The notes below the pieces were generated by a model. It did no database searches and was not told the origin of the DNA. It saw only the letters and a program-made list of their open reading frames with translations. Below, in pieces: positions 8,919-17,774 of a stretch of 64,000 nt of DNA (positions within the stretch are counted from its first letter, which is position 1; each line of letters begins with the position of its first letter). The position numbers and the translations under genes are program-made. The stretch comes from Streptomyces griseoluteus (GTDB lineage Bacteria; Actinomycetota; Actinomycetes; Streptomycetales; Streptomycetaceae), in assembly GCF_004784465.1 (NCBI RefSeq), contig NZ_SRRU01000006.1, positions 186,001 to 250,000 of the forward strand, in the 5' to 3' direction.

Positions 8919-9701
8919 TCAGCTCGGCTGCGCGGTGGGCATGATGGTGACCTGCTGAAGGTTCACGCGCGAGGGAAGAGCGGCCAGGTAGCCGACGACA
9001 TCGGCGATGTCCTCCGGGGTGAGCCACGCCATGCCGCTCTCCTTGGAGTCGGCGAGCCACTGCAGCGTGCCTTCGTCGGTGACGTGGTCCTGCAGTTCGG
9101 TGCCGACGATCCCGGGTTCCAGAGCGGACACGCGTACGTTCTTGGGTCCGAGCTCGACACGCAGATGCCGGGACAGGTGGGTGACGAACGCCTTGGTGCC
9201 CGAGTACACCGCGAAGTTCGGGAAGATGTTCTGGGCGGCGATCGAGGACATGTTGACCAGATCGGCGACGCCGCGCTCCTGGGCAGCTTTGACGAGCTGA
9301 GGCGTGAAGGCGCCGATGACGTTCAACAGCCCGCTGATATTGAGATCGACCTGCTGCTGCCACTGGTCGGTCGCACGCTCCTCGATGGGGGCGGGAAGCA
9401 TGACGCCCGCGTTGTTGACGAGCAGGTCGGCGTCGCCGAAATCGTCGGCCACGCGGTCGGCGGCCGACTGGACGGCGGCGGCGTCGGTCACGTCCACCGC
9501 GATCGCCTGAGCGTGCCCGCCCTTCTTTCCGATGCGCTCGACGAGACTGTCGAGCCGCTCGGCACGGCGGGCGAGGACCGCGACGTGAGCGCCCATTGCC
9601 GCCAGACGTTCGGCAGTGGCCTCGCCGATTCCGCTGGAAGCTCCGGTGACGACGGCGACCCGGCCGCTCAAGGACTGGTCGGGCATGGCGGGAGTATTCA
9701 T
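8919..9701 (-). CDS. SDR family oxidoreductase
   Basis: A 260-residue classical short-chain dehydrogenase. It shows TGASSGIG for cofactor binding (about residues 19-26), NNAG (about 95), the catalytic Ser in VNMSSIAAQN and the YSGTK (YxxxK) pair, then the LEPGIVGTEL loop. An Arg in the first-strand end (ARRAERLD) suggests NADP(H). The substrate is unknown. The start used is ATG 9701; a second ATG five codons inside is possible. The downstream SRPBCC gene may be co-transcribed. Confidence 0.9.
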   Translation of the reverse strand: MNTPAMPDQSLSGRVAVVTGASSGIGEATAERLAAMGAHVAVLARRAERLDSLVERIGKKGGHAQAIAVDVTDAAAVQSAADRVADDFGDADLLVNNAGVMLPAPIEERATDQWQQQVDLNISGLLNVIGAFTPQLVKAAQERGVADLVNMSSIAAQNIFPNFAVYSGTKAFVTHLSRHLRVELGPKNVRVSALEPGIVGTELQDHVTDEGTLQWLADSKESGMAWLTPEDIADVVGYLAALPSRVNLQQVTIMPTAQPS

Positions 9702-10148
9702 GGGACCCCTTCCGGCATGCAGGAGAGATTCAGCGGCTCTGGCACCTGGGCGCGTCTTTCCGGCGCCGCCTCAAAGATACTTCAGAAGCGGATTCCGCAC
9801 CTGCGGACAGGCGAGGGGCCAAATCCGTTTCCCTGCGGGTGAGTTGGCGGCCGCCGAGCAAGCCTGTTCATGGGGTCACGGCCGGTGACGCCCTGTCCTG
9901 TGCTTTCCGGCATCCGGGGCGGGAAATCGGCGCCCCCCCCCCGTGAATACCGCTCGATCTCGCCGCCACATTTCATTTGGACGAGCGCGCCGGATTATTG
10001 GACGGCAGTGCCTAGTTCGCCGCACCAGATGGCGGCCTCATTGTGCGAGTTGCTGCCGTTATCCTGCCGCGTTAGCTTGAGTGGGACTGCCTGAAGCCGT
10101 CATCTGACGATTCGTCACTCATATCTTCAAATAAAGAGAGGAAGATTC
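9702..10148. other. Intergenic region, no gene seen
   Basis: About 450 bases between divergent genes. It contains a run of ten C residues (9933-9942) and, from about 9960 to 10140, locally lower GC sequence that would suit promoters for the DJ-1/PfpI gene. No open frame with coding character was found. Confidence 0.4.
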
Positions 10149-10844
10149 GTGGCTGAAATTCTTTTCGTGCTGACTGGTGCGAGCTACTGGACACTCCGGG
10201 ACGGTCACCGCCACCCGACCGGTTATTGGGCCGAGGAGTTCGTGGCCCCTTACACCGCGTTCACGAGGGCCGGACACAAGGTCACTGTCGCGACGCCGGG
10301 AGGAGTCGTCCCCGTCGTGGACACGATGAGCCTGCGACCGAGCATGACCGGCGGCGAGGAGAACTCCCTGGAGCTGGAATCCGCCATCGAGGCGGCCGAG
10401 GAGCTGCGTCATCCACTGCGCCTCGACCAGGTCGGCATCGACGACTTCGACGCGGTGTACTACCCCGGTGGACACGGGCCGATGGAAGATCTCTCCTCCG
10501 ACGCGGACTCCGCCCGGCTGCTGCGCGAGACCCTGGCGTCGGGCAAACCTCTGGGCATCGTCTGCCACGCTCCGGCCGCGCTCCTCGCCACACGTGACGA
10601 GAACGGGACCACGCCCTTCGCCGGTTACCGTGTGGCCGGGTTCAGCAACGAGGAGGAAGCCGGTGTCGGTTTCGCCGACAGGGCCAAGTGGCTGCTCGAG
10701 GACGAGCTGAAGAAGCTGCCGACGGAGTACTCGCGGGGCCCGGTGTGGGCGCCGTACACGGTGGTGGACCGCACTCTCCACACGGGTCAGAATCCCGCGT
10801 CGTCCGGGCCGCTGGCCGAGGAAATGCTCAAGGTGCTCACCTGA
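10149..10844 (+). CDS. DJ-1/PfpI (Hsp31-like) glutamine-amidotransferase-fold protein
   Basis: A 231-residue class I amidotransferase-like protein starting at GTG 10149 behind the ribosome site AGAGAGGAAG. The nucleophile elbow is GIVCHAPAALL (Cys about residue 139), and the acidic partner lies in YYPGGHGPMEDL. The layout matches Hsp31/glyoxalase III-like proteins, which detoxify methylglyoxal or serve as stress chaperones in the cytoplasm. The region FSNEEEAGVGFADRAKWLLED is typical of this subgroup. It lies about 115 bases before the membrane protein gene, same strand. Confidence 0.85.
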   Translation: MAEILFVLTGASYWTLRDGHRHPTGYWAEEFVAPYTAFTRAGHKVTVATPGGVVPVVDTMSLRPSMTGGEENSLELESAIEAAEELRHPLRLDQVGIDDFDAVYYPGGHGPMEDLSSDADSARLLRETLASGKPLGIVCHAPAALLATRDENGTTPFAGYRVAGFSNEEEAGVGFADRAKWLLEDELKKLPTEYSRGPVWAPYTVVDRTLHTGQNPASSGPLAEEMLKVLT

Positions 10845-10960
10845 GGGTTCCGCCGGGTCCGGAGTTCTGGCGGGAACTCCGCGGACCCCGCCTCGTCAGC
10901 CCACTGGCACCCCTGCCCGGCGGCGTCTGAAGTCCCGAACGTGGAGGCGGTGCGACCGTA

Positions 10961-11875
10961 ATGATCCTCGGGGTCGTCTTCGCCGTCCTGGCTGCTGCCA
11001 GCAATGCCCTGGGCACCGTGCTGCAACGGCGAGCAGTGGTCCACGTGCCCGATTCCCGGGGGCGGGGACTGGGTCTCGTCGGCGACCTGCTGCACAACCC
11101 GGCCTGGTTCGTGGGGATTCTGGGCACCGTTCTCGCCGCGCTGTTCCAGGCCCTGGCCCTCCTCTCGGGGTCGCTGGCCACCGTCCAGCCGATCTTCGTC
11201 CTGGAGCTGCCACTGGCTCTCGTCTTCGGCAGCGTGGTGTTCCGGGTGGGGGTCTCGCGGAAGGCGTGGGGATGCGTGATCTGCATCTTCGCCGGCCTGG
11301 CCGTCGCTCTGTTCTCGGCCGCTCCCTCAGGGGGACGGCCCCAGGTGCCGGGCATGGCGTGGGTGCCGACGCTCCTCGTCCTCGGCGGACTCGGCGCGGC
11401 GTTCGTCGTCGTCGGACTGCGGCGCCCGCAAGGTGCCGCCCGGGCCGCCTACTTGGCGCTCGCGGCGGCGATCGGCAACGCGCTCACGGCAGCCTTGGTG
11501 AAGTCCGCGATGTATGTCCTGTCCCAGGAGGGAGCGGCGGGCTTCTTCCTGGCCTGGCAGACCTACGCGTTCGCGATCGCCGGGTCGGTGTCCGTCCTCC
11601 TGCTCGGTTACGCGATGCAGGGAGGCCCCCTCATCGGCTCCCAGCCCGCGCTGACGCTCGGTGACACCTCGGTCAGCTTCTTCCTCGGGGTGACGCTCTC
11701 CGCGGAGTCGCCCCGCGGCGGTTGGTGGCTCGTCCCGGCGCTGGCGGGAGCGGCCCTGGTGGTCTACGGGGTGTTCGCGCTCTCCCGCACCCGCTGCCTC
11801 ACCAAGTGTGTCAACCCCGGGGAGGAGAACCGGGACGAGCCCCGGCACGGGCGGCCGGCGGCCGAGGCCATGTGA
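10961..11875 (+). CDS. DMT-type multi-spanning membrane protein
   Basis: A 304-residue protein with about nine membrane segments, beginning MILGVVFAVLAAASNALGTVLQRRA. The first segment with its Asn-Ala-Leu-Gly-Thr-x-Leu-Gln pattern is seen in the NIPA/DMT-like 'DMT family transporter' genes of actinobacteria. The later segment (GYAMQGGPLIGSQPALTLGD) is also characteristic. The hydrophilic tail after about residue 270 is short and charged. The substrate is unknown. Its 3' end overlaps by 65 bases the 3' end of the convergent FUSC gene. Confidence 0.75.
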   Translation: MILGVVFAVLAAASNALGTVLQRRAVVHVPDSRGRGLGLVGDLLHNPAWFVGILGTVLAALFQALALLSGSLATVQPIFVLELPLALVFGSVVFRVGVSRKAWGCVICIFAGLAVALFSAAPSGGRPQVPGMAWVPTLLVLGGLGAAFVVVGLRRPQGAARAAYLALAAAIGNALTAALVKSAMYVLSQEGAAGFFLAWQTYAFAIAGSVSVLLLGYAMQGGPLIGSQPALTLGDTSVSFFLGVTLSAESPRGGWWLVPALAGAALVVYGVFALSRTRCLTKCVNPGEENRDEPRHGRPAAEAM

Positions 11876-14249
11876 CGCCCGCCCGGAGCCTGCGCCCTCG
11901 TGCGCGCTGTCGCCGCGTGGACGCCGCGGCGGCACCGACGGGGCCGTCGATCTCCGCCTGGAGGCGGCGCATCGTGTCGAGGTGGTCTGCCATCCAGACC
12001 ATCCTCACGGCCGTGGCCGTGCCCTGTTCCGTGCCCGCCCGCAGATCGCGGCTCACGCTTTCACGCAGGGCCGCGTCCACGACCGGACGGCTCAGCGGGC
12101 GGCCGGGCGCGGCCCCGCCCCCGGCCAATGCCCGGCCGGCCGACTCGAACCACGAGGTGACGGACACGCACGAGTCGAGGATCTCGTGACCGGCCGCGGC
12201 CCGCCCGTTCTCGGGGGCGTGCTCCGCACGTGACCAGAGATCGGTGACGGCGTCGGCGGTCAGCCGGAGGATGGCGACCGCGTCCACCAGCGCGGTCACG
12301 TCGGCCAGCGGGAGGTGCTTGGTGCCGCGTTCTGCCAGGTACTCGCGGAACGCGTCGTCGAGCCGGCGGGCGGAGGCCAGCGCCCGCCGCCGGTCGTCGT
12401 CGCCGGAAGCCGAGCCCGCGGCCCCTGCCCTGTCGCAGAGCGCCAGCCCTGTCACGACGGCACTGCGCAGATACCGCGCGCCGTCACCGAGGGCGTCGCA
12501 CAGCACCCGGCCCAGTGCGGCCGCGGCGCCCAGCGGCCAGAGCAGCAGGCCGACCACCAGGCTGACGGCGCATCCGAGGGCCACGTCCTCGATCCTGACC
12601 AGTCCGAGCTGCCAGCCCTCGGGATGGATGATGCTGAACAGGACCAGCAGCACGACGGTGAATCCGGCCTGTCCGGCGGTGAACGCGGTTACCGCGGCCT
12701 CCATCCCCACCAGGAGGATCGCCAGGGGCAGCAGCAGCCACAGAAGGACGGGATGTGCGCCCAGCGCCAGAATGAGGGGCACGCCCACGACGAATCCGAG
12801 TACCGTGCCGAGCAGGGCCCGTTGGACCGTCTGGCCCGTGCCCACGGCGTTGGAACGCAGGACGGCGAGCGTGCCGGAGGCCACCCAGAAGGCGTGACCC
12901 AGACCGGTCAGGTGGGCGATCACCACTGCCAGACTCAGCGCCGCCGCCCCGCGCAGGCTGTTGTGGAGCCAGACGGAGTTGCGGCTCAGGTGTGCCGCGA
13001 AGCGTTCCCGCGCCGAGGACAGGGCGGAGTCGCTTCCCGGGGGACGACGACCGAGCAGCCGGTCCCGCCGGCTCCGCTGCCGCGCGGTCACGGCGAGCTG
13101 GATGTTGCCCCCGATCGCGTTCACGACGAAGCTCATGCTCTGAGCCCGGAAACTCGGCCCGAGGCAACCGATCAAGGCGTCGCTCGGCCCGGGGGCGGCG
13201 GCTGGCACGCTTCCCCGGTCGGCGCGGGCCACCGGGACGGCGGACCGCCGGGGCAGGAGCCCGATCATGGACTCTTCGAGGCTCGCCCGAGCCTGCTCCA
13301 GCCGCGAGACACGGGGATCGATGCCGTGCGGCACCGAGACATCGGCCCGCAGCAGGGCCGCACTGTGCTCCAGGAGATCCGCCGTCGCCATTTTGGTCTC
13401 GCACACCAGGAGCTCGCTCAGCGGGTCCCTGCTCCTCGGGGGGGCCTGGTGCAGTACGGAGCCGAGCCAGATCACCTGGTCCACCAGCCGGACCACGGCC
13501 CGGGACGACAGCGACAGTCCGGTGGGCCGGTACGGCGTGCCGTAGAAGGTCTTCCTCAAGTCGGACACGCCCTCCTCCGCCTGTCGGACCGCCGTTTCGA
13601 GGGCCTGACCGTGCGCGGTCGGGTCGGGGGCACAGTCGACCTCGGCGCGCAGTCTGCCGGCGAGCAGGGCACAGGCCCGGGCGCCGGCCGCGCGCAGCGG
13701 CTCGCTGGCGGGGACCGGCCACATGAGGGTGACGGCGATCATCGAGGCCACCCCGCCCAGCGCCCACCCGATCACGTGCTCCGGGATCTCGTCGAGGGGC
13801 CCGCCCAGCGTCACCGGCAGGATGTAGGCGAACAGCAGTGATGTGGTCGCGCCGGCCAAGGCGGAGCTGACGATCCCGGAGAACAGGACGCAGAACGCGA
13901 GGACGAAGGTCACCGCTCCCGTCAGCCAGAGCGTCTGGCCGGCCAAGGTGCCCAGGCAGGTCATGACCGCGGTGGCCAGGATCAGCGCCGCCTGGCCGGC
14001 GATCCGCTCGCGCATCGGGCCGCCGAAGTCCACGAACAGCGTCAGCACCAGCGAGCCGAAGGCCGCGAAGACCGCGATGTCCGGCCGTCCAAGACTGAAG
14101 TACGTCACGGCGAGGACGGAGGGTGTCAGGATCGCCGCCCGAAGCGCCCGCCGCAGGGCCGCCAGACCCGGATCGCGGCCGCGCAGCCACGTGAGCGCGC
14201 CGCCCGGAGCCCGGCCGATGCGCCCACCGTCACGTCCCCCTCTCGTCAC
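11811..14249 (-). CDS. FUSC family inner-membrane transporter
   Basis: An 812-residue protein with duplicated membrane halves: segments at about residues 40-175 (VFAAFGSLVLTLFVDFGGP..) and again at about 440-580 (AHLTGLGHAFWVASGTLAVL..). A cytoplasmic domain follows each. The second membrane block carries the FUSC signature around AFWVASGTLAVLRSNAVGTG. Relatives include YccS/YhfK and aromatic-acid exporters of the AaeB kind. The start GTG 14249 overlaps the stop of the short aldehyde-dehydrogenase relic (GTGA), which suggests it was once coupled to that gene. Substrate unknown. Confidence 0.8.
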   Translation of the reverse strand: MTRGGRDGGRIGRAPGGALTWLRGRDPGLAALRRALRAAILTPSVLAVTYFSLGRPDIAVFAAFGSLVLTLFVDFGGPMRERIAGQAALILATAVMTCLGTLAGQTLWLTGAVTFVLAFCVLFSGIVSSALAGATTSLLFAYILPVTLGGPLDEIPEHVIGWALGGVASMIAVTLMWPVPASEPLRAAGARACALLAGRLRAEVDCAPDPTAHGQALETAVRQAEEGVSDLRKTFYGTPYRPTGLSLSSRAVVRLVDQVIWLGSVLHQAPPRSRDPLSELLVCETKMATADLLEHSAALLRADVSVPHGIDPRVSRLEQARASLEESMIGLLPRRSAVPVARADRGSVPAAAPGPSDALIGCLGPSFRAQSMSFVVNAIGGNIQLAVTARQRSRRDRLLGRRPPGSDSALSSARERFAAHLSRNSVWLHNSLRGAAALSLAVVIAHLTGLGHAFWVASGTLAVLRSNAVGTGQTVQRALLGTVLGFVVGVPLILALGAHPVLLWLLLPLAILLVGMEAAVTAFTAGQAGFTVVLLVLFSIIHPEGWQLGLVRIEDVALGCAVSLVVGLLLWPLGAAAALGRVLCDALGDGARYLRSAVVTGLALCDRAGAAGSASGDDDRRRALASARRLDDAFREYLAERGTKHLPLADVTALVDAVAILRLTADAVTDLWSRAEHAPENGRAAAGHEILDSCVSVTSWFESAGRALAGGGAAPGRPLSRPVVDAALRESVSRDLRAGTEQGTATAVRMVWMADHLDTMRRLQAEIDGPVGAAAASTRRQRARGRRLRAGVTWPRPPAARAGARPGSPPRG

Positions 14250-14344
14250 CCGCCCACCCAGCCGGTCCTGGCGTTCATGAACTCGCGCATGCCGAATCTT
14301 TCGACGACCTCACCGGTAGCCGGATTCGTTGATGCGACAGTCAT
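14246..14344 (-). pseudogene. Aldehyde dehydrogenase collapsed to its two ends
   Basis: A 32-codon frame from ATG 14344 to TGA 14246. Its first 18 residues (MTVASTNPATGEVVERFG) look like the N-terminus of a succinate-semialdehyde dehydrogenase-type enzyme. The rest (MREFMNARTGWVGG) looks like the extreme C-terminus of the same family (compare GIREFxNxKTVW). The simplest reading is an in-frame deletion that removed the whole catalytic body. The stop overlaps the FUSC start by four bases. It may still be translated and couple FUSC expression. Confidence 0.55.
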
Positions 14345-14822
14345 GCCGATAAGGGTACGAGCGGCATCTGGCGTCGGCAACTTATGGAATTACCTCACGA
14401 GCGCGGCTCCGGAAACAGCCCTTTACTCAATCGGGACGCACTGGGCGGGGCGCTCGAATTCCGCGAAAAGGCATTGATGCTCTACTCGGAATTCTCGCTC
14501 CCGCTGCCCTCGGCCCGCATCCCGCCCCTCGCGGAAGGCGCACCGGCGATGCAACTGTAGCTGCGGCGGCCGTCATTCAACGCTATGAGCAGTGTTTCGG
14601 GTCGGCAATCCCGATCTCGGCCGTCCCGCGGGAGTCCCCGCCCCCGGAACCGCACGACAACCGAGTGGCCAAATGCCAATATCAATGCGCCGGGGCCCGG
14701 GTTGCGTGGCGAGGGAGCCGTGCAGGACTCTGGATTCAATGGAATCGGTTGCAGTGATATCGGCGTGAGCTCCGGCGACCGCTCCGCGACATCGTTCACC
14801 CCGGGAGGAAGGCGGCTACTCC
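14345..14822. other. Intergenic region, no gene seen
   Basis: About 480 bases between the divergent aldehyde-dehydrogenase relic/FUSC and the zinc dehydrogenase. Parts are relatively AT-rich for this window (14380-14480) and suit promoters in both directions. Open frames here lack coding character. Confidence 0.4.
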
Positions 14823-15899
14823 ATGAAGATGCGCGCAGCCCGAATGCACGGGTACAACGAACCGCTCCGGATCGAAGAGGTCCCCGTACCCGAACCCGGG
14901 CCGGACGAGATCCTGATCAAGGTGGCCGCGGTCGGTATGTGCCGCAGCGACTACCAACTCCTTGACGGCTACTTCAAGGGCCCCTTCCCCGTGGACTTTC
15001 CCTACATCCCGGGTCATGAGGTGGCGGGCCGCGTGGTCAGGCTCGGCAGTGAGGTCCCGGACACCGTCGACTACGCGGTGGGTGACATGGTCGTGGTCAA
15101 TCCGAGCTGGGGCGACGGCACATGCCGCCAGTGCCGGGAGGGCAACGAACAGCTCTGCAGCGGTGACGGCCGGTGGGTCGGCTTCGGCCCGCAGGGCGGG
15201 TTCGCCGAGTACATGCCGGTGCAGTGCAACCACGCCATCCCGGTCTCCGAGGAAGCCGCCAAGCGGCCCGAACTGCTCGCTCCCATGACCGACGCCGGCC
15301 TCACCCCCTTCCGGGCGATGAAGAAGCTCCGCGACACCGGAAAGATCGGCCCCGACCGGGTGGTCGGCGTCACCGGCATCGGCGGCCTCGGCAGCTACGG
15401 CATCCAGTACGCGAAGCTGCTCGGCGGCGGCGCGACAGTCGTCGCTCTGGCCCGGTCCGACAACAAGCTCGACGTGGCGAAGAAGAACGGCGCCGACTAC
15501 GGGATCAATGTCAGGGACAAGTCCACCGAGGCCATCCAGAGCGAACTGGAGGACCTCACCGGCAGCGCGACTCTCGACGCCGTCCTGGACTGCGTCGGCA
15601 GCGAGCAGTCCATCCCGATGGCGTTCGACCTGCTCGGCCCGGAGGGAGTGGTGGCGAGCGTCGGCCTGATGAGCGATCACGTCGGCATCGCCCAGTTCCC
15701 CTTCGTGGGCACCGAGCGCACTTACCTCGGTTCCTTCTGGGGCAATCACGCGAATCTGGTCGAGGTGCTCTCGCTCGCCGAGAAGGGCCTCGTCGAACAC
15801 GATGTCACCAAGGTCAAGCTCGAGGACGTCAATGAGAACCTCGAAGCTCTCGGCCGAGGGGACGTCGTCGGCCGCCTGGTCATCGTCTTCGACGACTAG
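14823..15899 (+). CDS. Zinc-dependent alcohol dehydrogenase (MDR family)
   Basis: A 358-residue medium-chain dehydrogenase. The catalytic zinc region is VGMCRSDYQLLDG and GHEVAGRVVRLG. The structural-zinc loop reads GDGTCRQCREGNEQLC: three cysteines are present, but the first position is Asp, as Glu replaces Cys in the Sulfolobus enzyme. The Rossmann motif is GIGGLGSYGIQYAKL (about residue 183), and the following ALARS rather than an acidic residue hints at NADP(H). The start ATG 14823 follows a strong GGGAGGAAGG site. The substrate is not deducible. Confidence 0.9.
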   Translation: MKMRAARMHGYNEPLRIEEVPVPEPGPDEILIKVAAVGMCRSDYQLLDGYFKGPFPVDFPYIPGHEVAGRVVRLGSEVPDTVDYAVGDMVVVNPSWGDGTCRQCREGNEQLCSGDGRWVGFGPQGGFAEYMPVQCNHAIPVSEEAAKRPELLAPMTDAGLTPFRAMKKLRDTGKIGPDRVVGVTGIGGLGSYGIQYAKLLGGGATVVALARSDNKLDVAKKNGADYGINVRDKSTEAIQSELEDLTGSATLDAVLDCVGSEQSIPMAFDLLGPEGVVASVGLMSDHVGIAQFPFVGTERTYLGSFWGNHANLVEVLSLAEKGLVEHDVTKVKLEDVNENLEALGRGDVVGRLVIVFDD

Positions 15900-16325
15900 A
15901 CGACCCGCGGCCGACGACCGTACGACACGACACCGCGCCGCTCAGATGTCCCGGAAGAGACCAGCCAGCGCATCTCGTCGAGGGCTTCGCCGCTGATCGC
16001 CGGATCATGCAGGTGGCCTGGGGCGAGCGCGAGGTAGCCGTCGACTGGCACTCTGTTCCTTCCTGGGTACGCGCGGCGCAGCGGCAGCCACGCGAACGTG
16101 TGGCGTCACATCCGGCTGCTCGGGGCGGATCAGGGCAGCGCCGGGAACTAACGGGCTGTACGCCGCCAGAGCGCCTGGCTGGGCGGCGGCTTCCGGCAGA
16201 TGCACACCGAGGGCCTGCCCGGCGGGCTTATCGTCGGACAAGCCCGTGACCGACTGCTTTCCCGCGTACTCATACTTTGCGCTTTTGCTCTGACCGCTGG
16301 TAGATGGGGTCTCGTTCGGAGGTGA
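15900..16325. other. Intergenic region with an unidentified coding-like scrap
   Basis: No complete gene. On the minus strand about 16050-15930 reads VDGYLALAPGHLHDP and then ISGEALDEMRWLVSS, with third positions mostly G/C. It looks like the broken C-terminal end of an unknown protein; no family is recognised. Confidence 0.3.
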
Positions 16326-17003
16326 TCAGTCGATGTCCGGATCATCGGCCTCTTCGAGGAGACGGGCCGCCAGGTCGTCGGCCCACTCCACGGCCAAGGC
16401 GCGGAGAGCAGTGATGGCAGCGTCATCGAGCCCATAGGCGGCGAAGGCTTCATCGTCGGTCCACTCGGCGCCCGTGAGGTTCGCTTGCAGGTCCTCGCGC
16501 TCGAAGCGGCCGCGGGCGTGGCGGCGGCCGAACTCCTCGAGCTCGGTATTGGTCCAGCGGTGGGAGGCTGCGAACACGTCGATCAGGTCGCGGGGCGCTC
16601 CGTGGTCGGCGAGGGCGCGGACCTTGGTCCCGATCACGTCCTCCTCCGCGAGGACGGGCCCGTACGGGCTCTGGGCGACCGGCCGCCAGAAGATCTCCTT
16701 GAGGATGTCGACTTCGCATTCCTGCCCGGTGGCCGGGTCGGACACGGTGAAGCGGGCGGACAGCGGAGCGGTCTCCAGCGCGTGCACCTTCCAGCCGCGG
16801 GCTTCCAAGCCGGCGCGGAGCGTGGCGGCGATGTCGGCCATGGGCGCCGGGTTCTCGGTGGCGACGTCGAGGTCTTGACTGGGGCGGTCCACGAGGCGGT
16901 GGGTTCGCACGGCGTAGCCGCCGGTGAGAACCAGTGGATACGGGGAACCGAGCGCGATCACATCCGCCAGGAGCCGCGTGTGCAGCTCCGGCATCTCCGT
17001 CAT
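16326..17003 (-). CDS. AbiEii/AbiGii-type nucleotidyltransferase toxin-like protein
   Basis: A 225-residue protein of the nucleotidyltransferase fold. The core motif LVLTGGYAVRTHRLVD is followed by the catalytic SQDLDVAT (GGx..DxD pattern), and the third acidic position lies in QECEVDILKE. AbiEii proteins are toxins of a type IV-like toxin-antitoxin and phage-abortive system, transferring nucleotides to a cellular target. The start ATG 17003 overlaps the stop of the upstream gene (ATGA), so the two are translationally coupled, as in AbiE pairs. Related proteins without a defence role are common in Streptomyces, so activity is uncertain. Confidence 0.75.
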   Translation of the reverse strand: MTEMPELHTRLLADVIALGSPYPLVLTGGYAVRTHRLVDRPSQDLDVATENPAPMADIAATLRAGLEARGWKVHALETAPLSARFTVSDPATGQECEVDILKEIFWRPVAQSPYGPVLAEEDVIGTKVRALADHGAPRDLIDVFAASHRWTNTELEEFGRRHARGRFEREDLQANLTGAEWTDDEAFAAYGLDDAAITALRALAVEWADDLAARLLEEADDPDID

Positions 17004-17392
17004 GCAGCCGCCCGGGTGCGGGAGGCGAGCTGGGGGAAGGCGTCTTCCCACACGGTCCGCACGGTACGACCGACGAGGGTGCGCAGCACTGGCCACACGT
17101 CGAGGAGCAGATCCCGGTTGAGGTAGCCGGGCAGATCGTCGTGCAGGCCCTCGTGCAGAACGGTGCGGTACAGGCCCATACGCTGGCGCGGCTTGTCCAA
17201 GTCGTATGAGGTCATCCCGGACCAGGCCATGTGCAGCGGAAGTTCCACGACACCGTTGGCCGGCCCGTGCAGCTCGTCCAGCGACTCCGGTAGACGGCGG
17301 CGGAACTTCTCCCGGTACCGCGCGAGGTCCTCGGCGTCCGCGCCCGAGACGTTCCTGGGGGCGGGTGCGGGGTGCTGTGGGCTGGAGGGCAT
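17000..17392 (-). CDS. Upstream partner of the AbiEii-like gene, unknown small protein
   Basis: A 130-residue soluble protein with no motif I recognise. The central stretch ELPLHMAWSGMTSYDLDKP and LYRTVLHEGLHDDL is followed by a Leu/Val-rich C-terminal helix region (LLLDVWPVLRTLVGRTVRTVW). Its position and the 4-base stop/start overlap with the nucleotidyltransferase gene suggest the antitoxin role of an AbiEi-like partner. It is shorter than classical AbiEi proteins and no winged helix is evident, so this is inferred from context only. Confidence 0.5.
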   Translation of the reverse strand: MPSSPQHPAPAPRNVSGADAEDLARYREKFRRRLPESLDELHGPANGVVELPLHMAWSGMTSYDLDKPRQRMGLYRTVLHEGLHDDLPGYLNRDLLLDVWPVLRTLVGRTVRTVWEDAFPQLASRTRAAA

Positions 17393-17774
17393 GACTCGAT
17401 TATGGCGGCCGGAGACGTTGCGAGGGTCATGATCCGCGAGCTGGCGTCCGGAGCGGATGAGGGCGGATCCCCGGGCGAGCTGGTTGCCGCAATCTGCTCA
17501 GACCTGAGCAGGACGGACTCTCGGCCTTGATGTTCGTGCGACGCTCTGCGCGTCTGCACGAGGGACGATAAGCCGAGAAACCGGTCTGACCAGGGATTTT
17601 CTGGGAGCCGTTCAGGTCGGCATCCTTTCGATGACGGATCACGTGACGTGCATGTCACTCAGAGACTCCGCGCCCGGCCAGAAGTCCCAGAAAAGTCCCA
17701 GAGATACCCGTCAACCGACTGCCTGCGGTCCGGCCTCCATGGATGCGGCCAGGCCACAGGCAGTGGTGCTTCCG
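17393..17774. other. Gene-free stretch with a GGGACTT-type repeat
   Basis: No gene seen. It contains tcccagaaaagtccca (17685-17700) inside a longer GTCCC-rich block at 17682-17703 that recurs at 58911-58934. A partial inverted copy (TTTTCTGGGA) lies at 17597-17606. Confidence 0.4.
17682..17703. repeat. GTCCC-rich direct repeat, left copy
   Basis: This reads AAGTCCC-agaa-AAGTCCCA-gagat. A closely matching block, AAGTCCC-ggag-AAGTCCCA-cggat, lies at 58911-58934 in the same orientation. The two bracket the polyketide cluster about 41 kb apart. It may be an old attachment or recombination site, or a repeated genome motif. Confidence 0.4.

Noticed and set aside
9933..9942. Run of ten C bases as a phase-variable tract
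   Set aside because: It lies in intergenic DNA far from a start codon; nothing indicates a switching role.
17682..17703. tRNA-type attachment site
   Set aside because: No tRNA structure can be drawn from the repeat or its surroundings, and no integrase gene is present.
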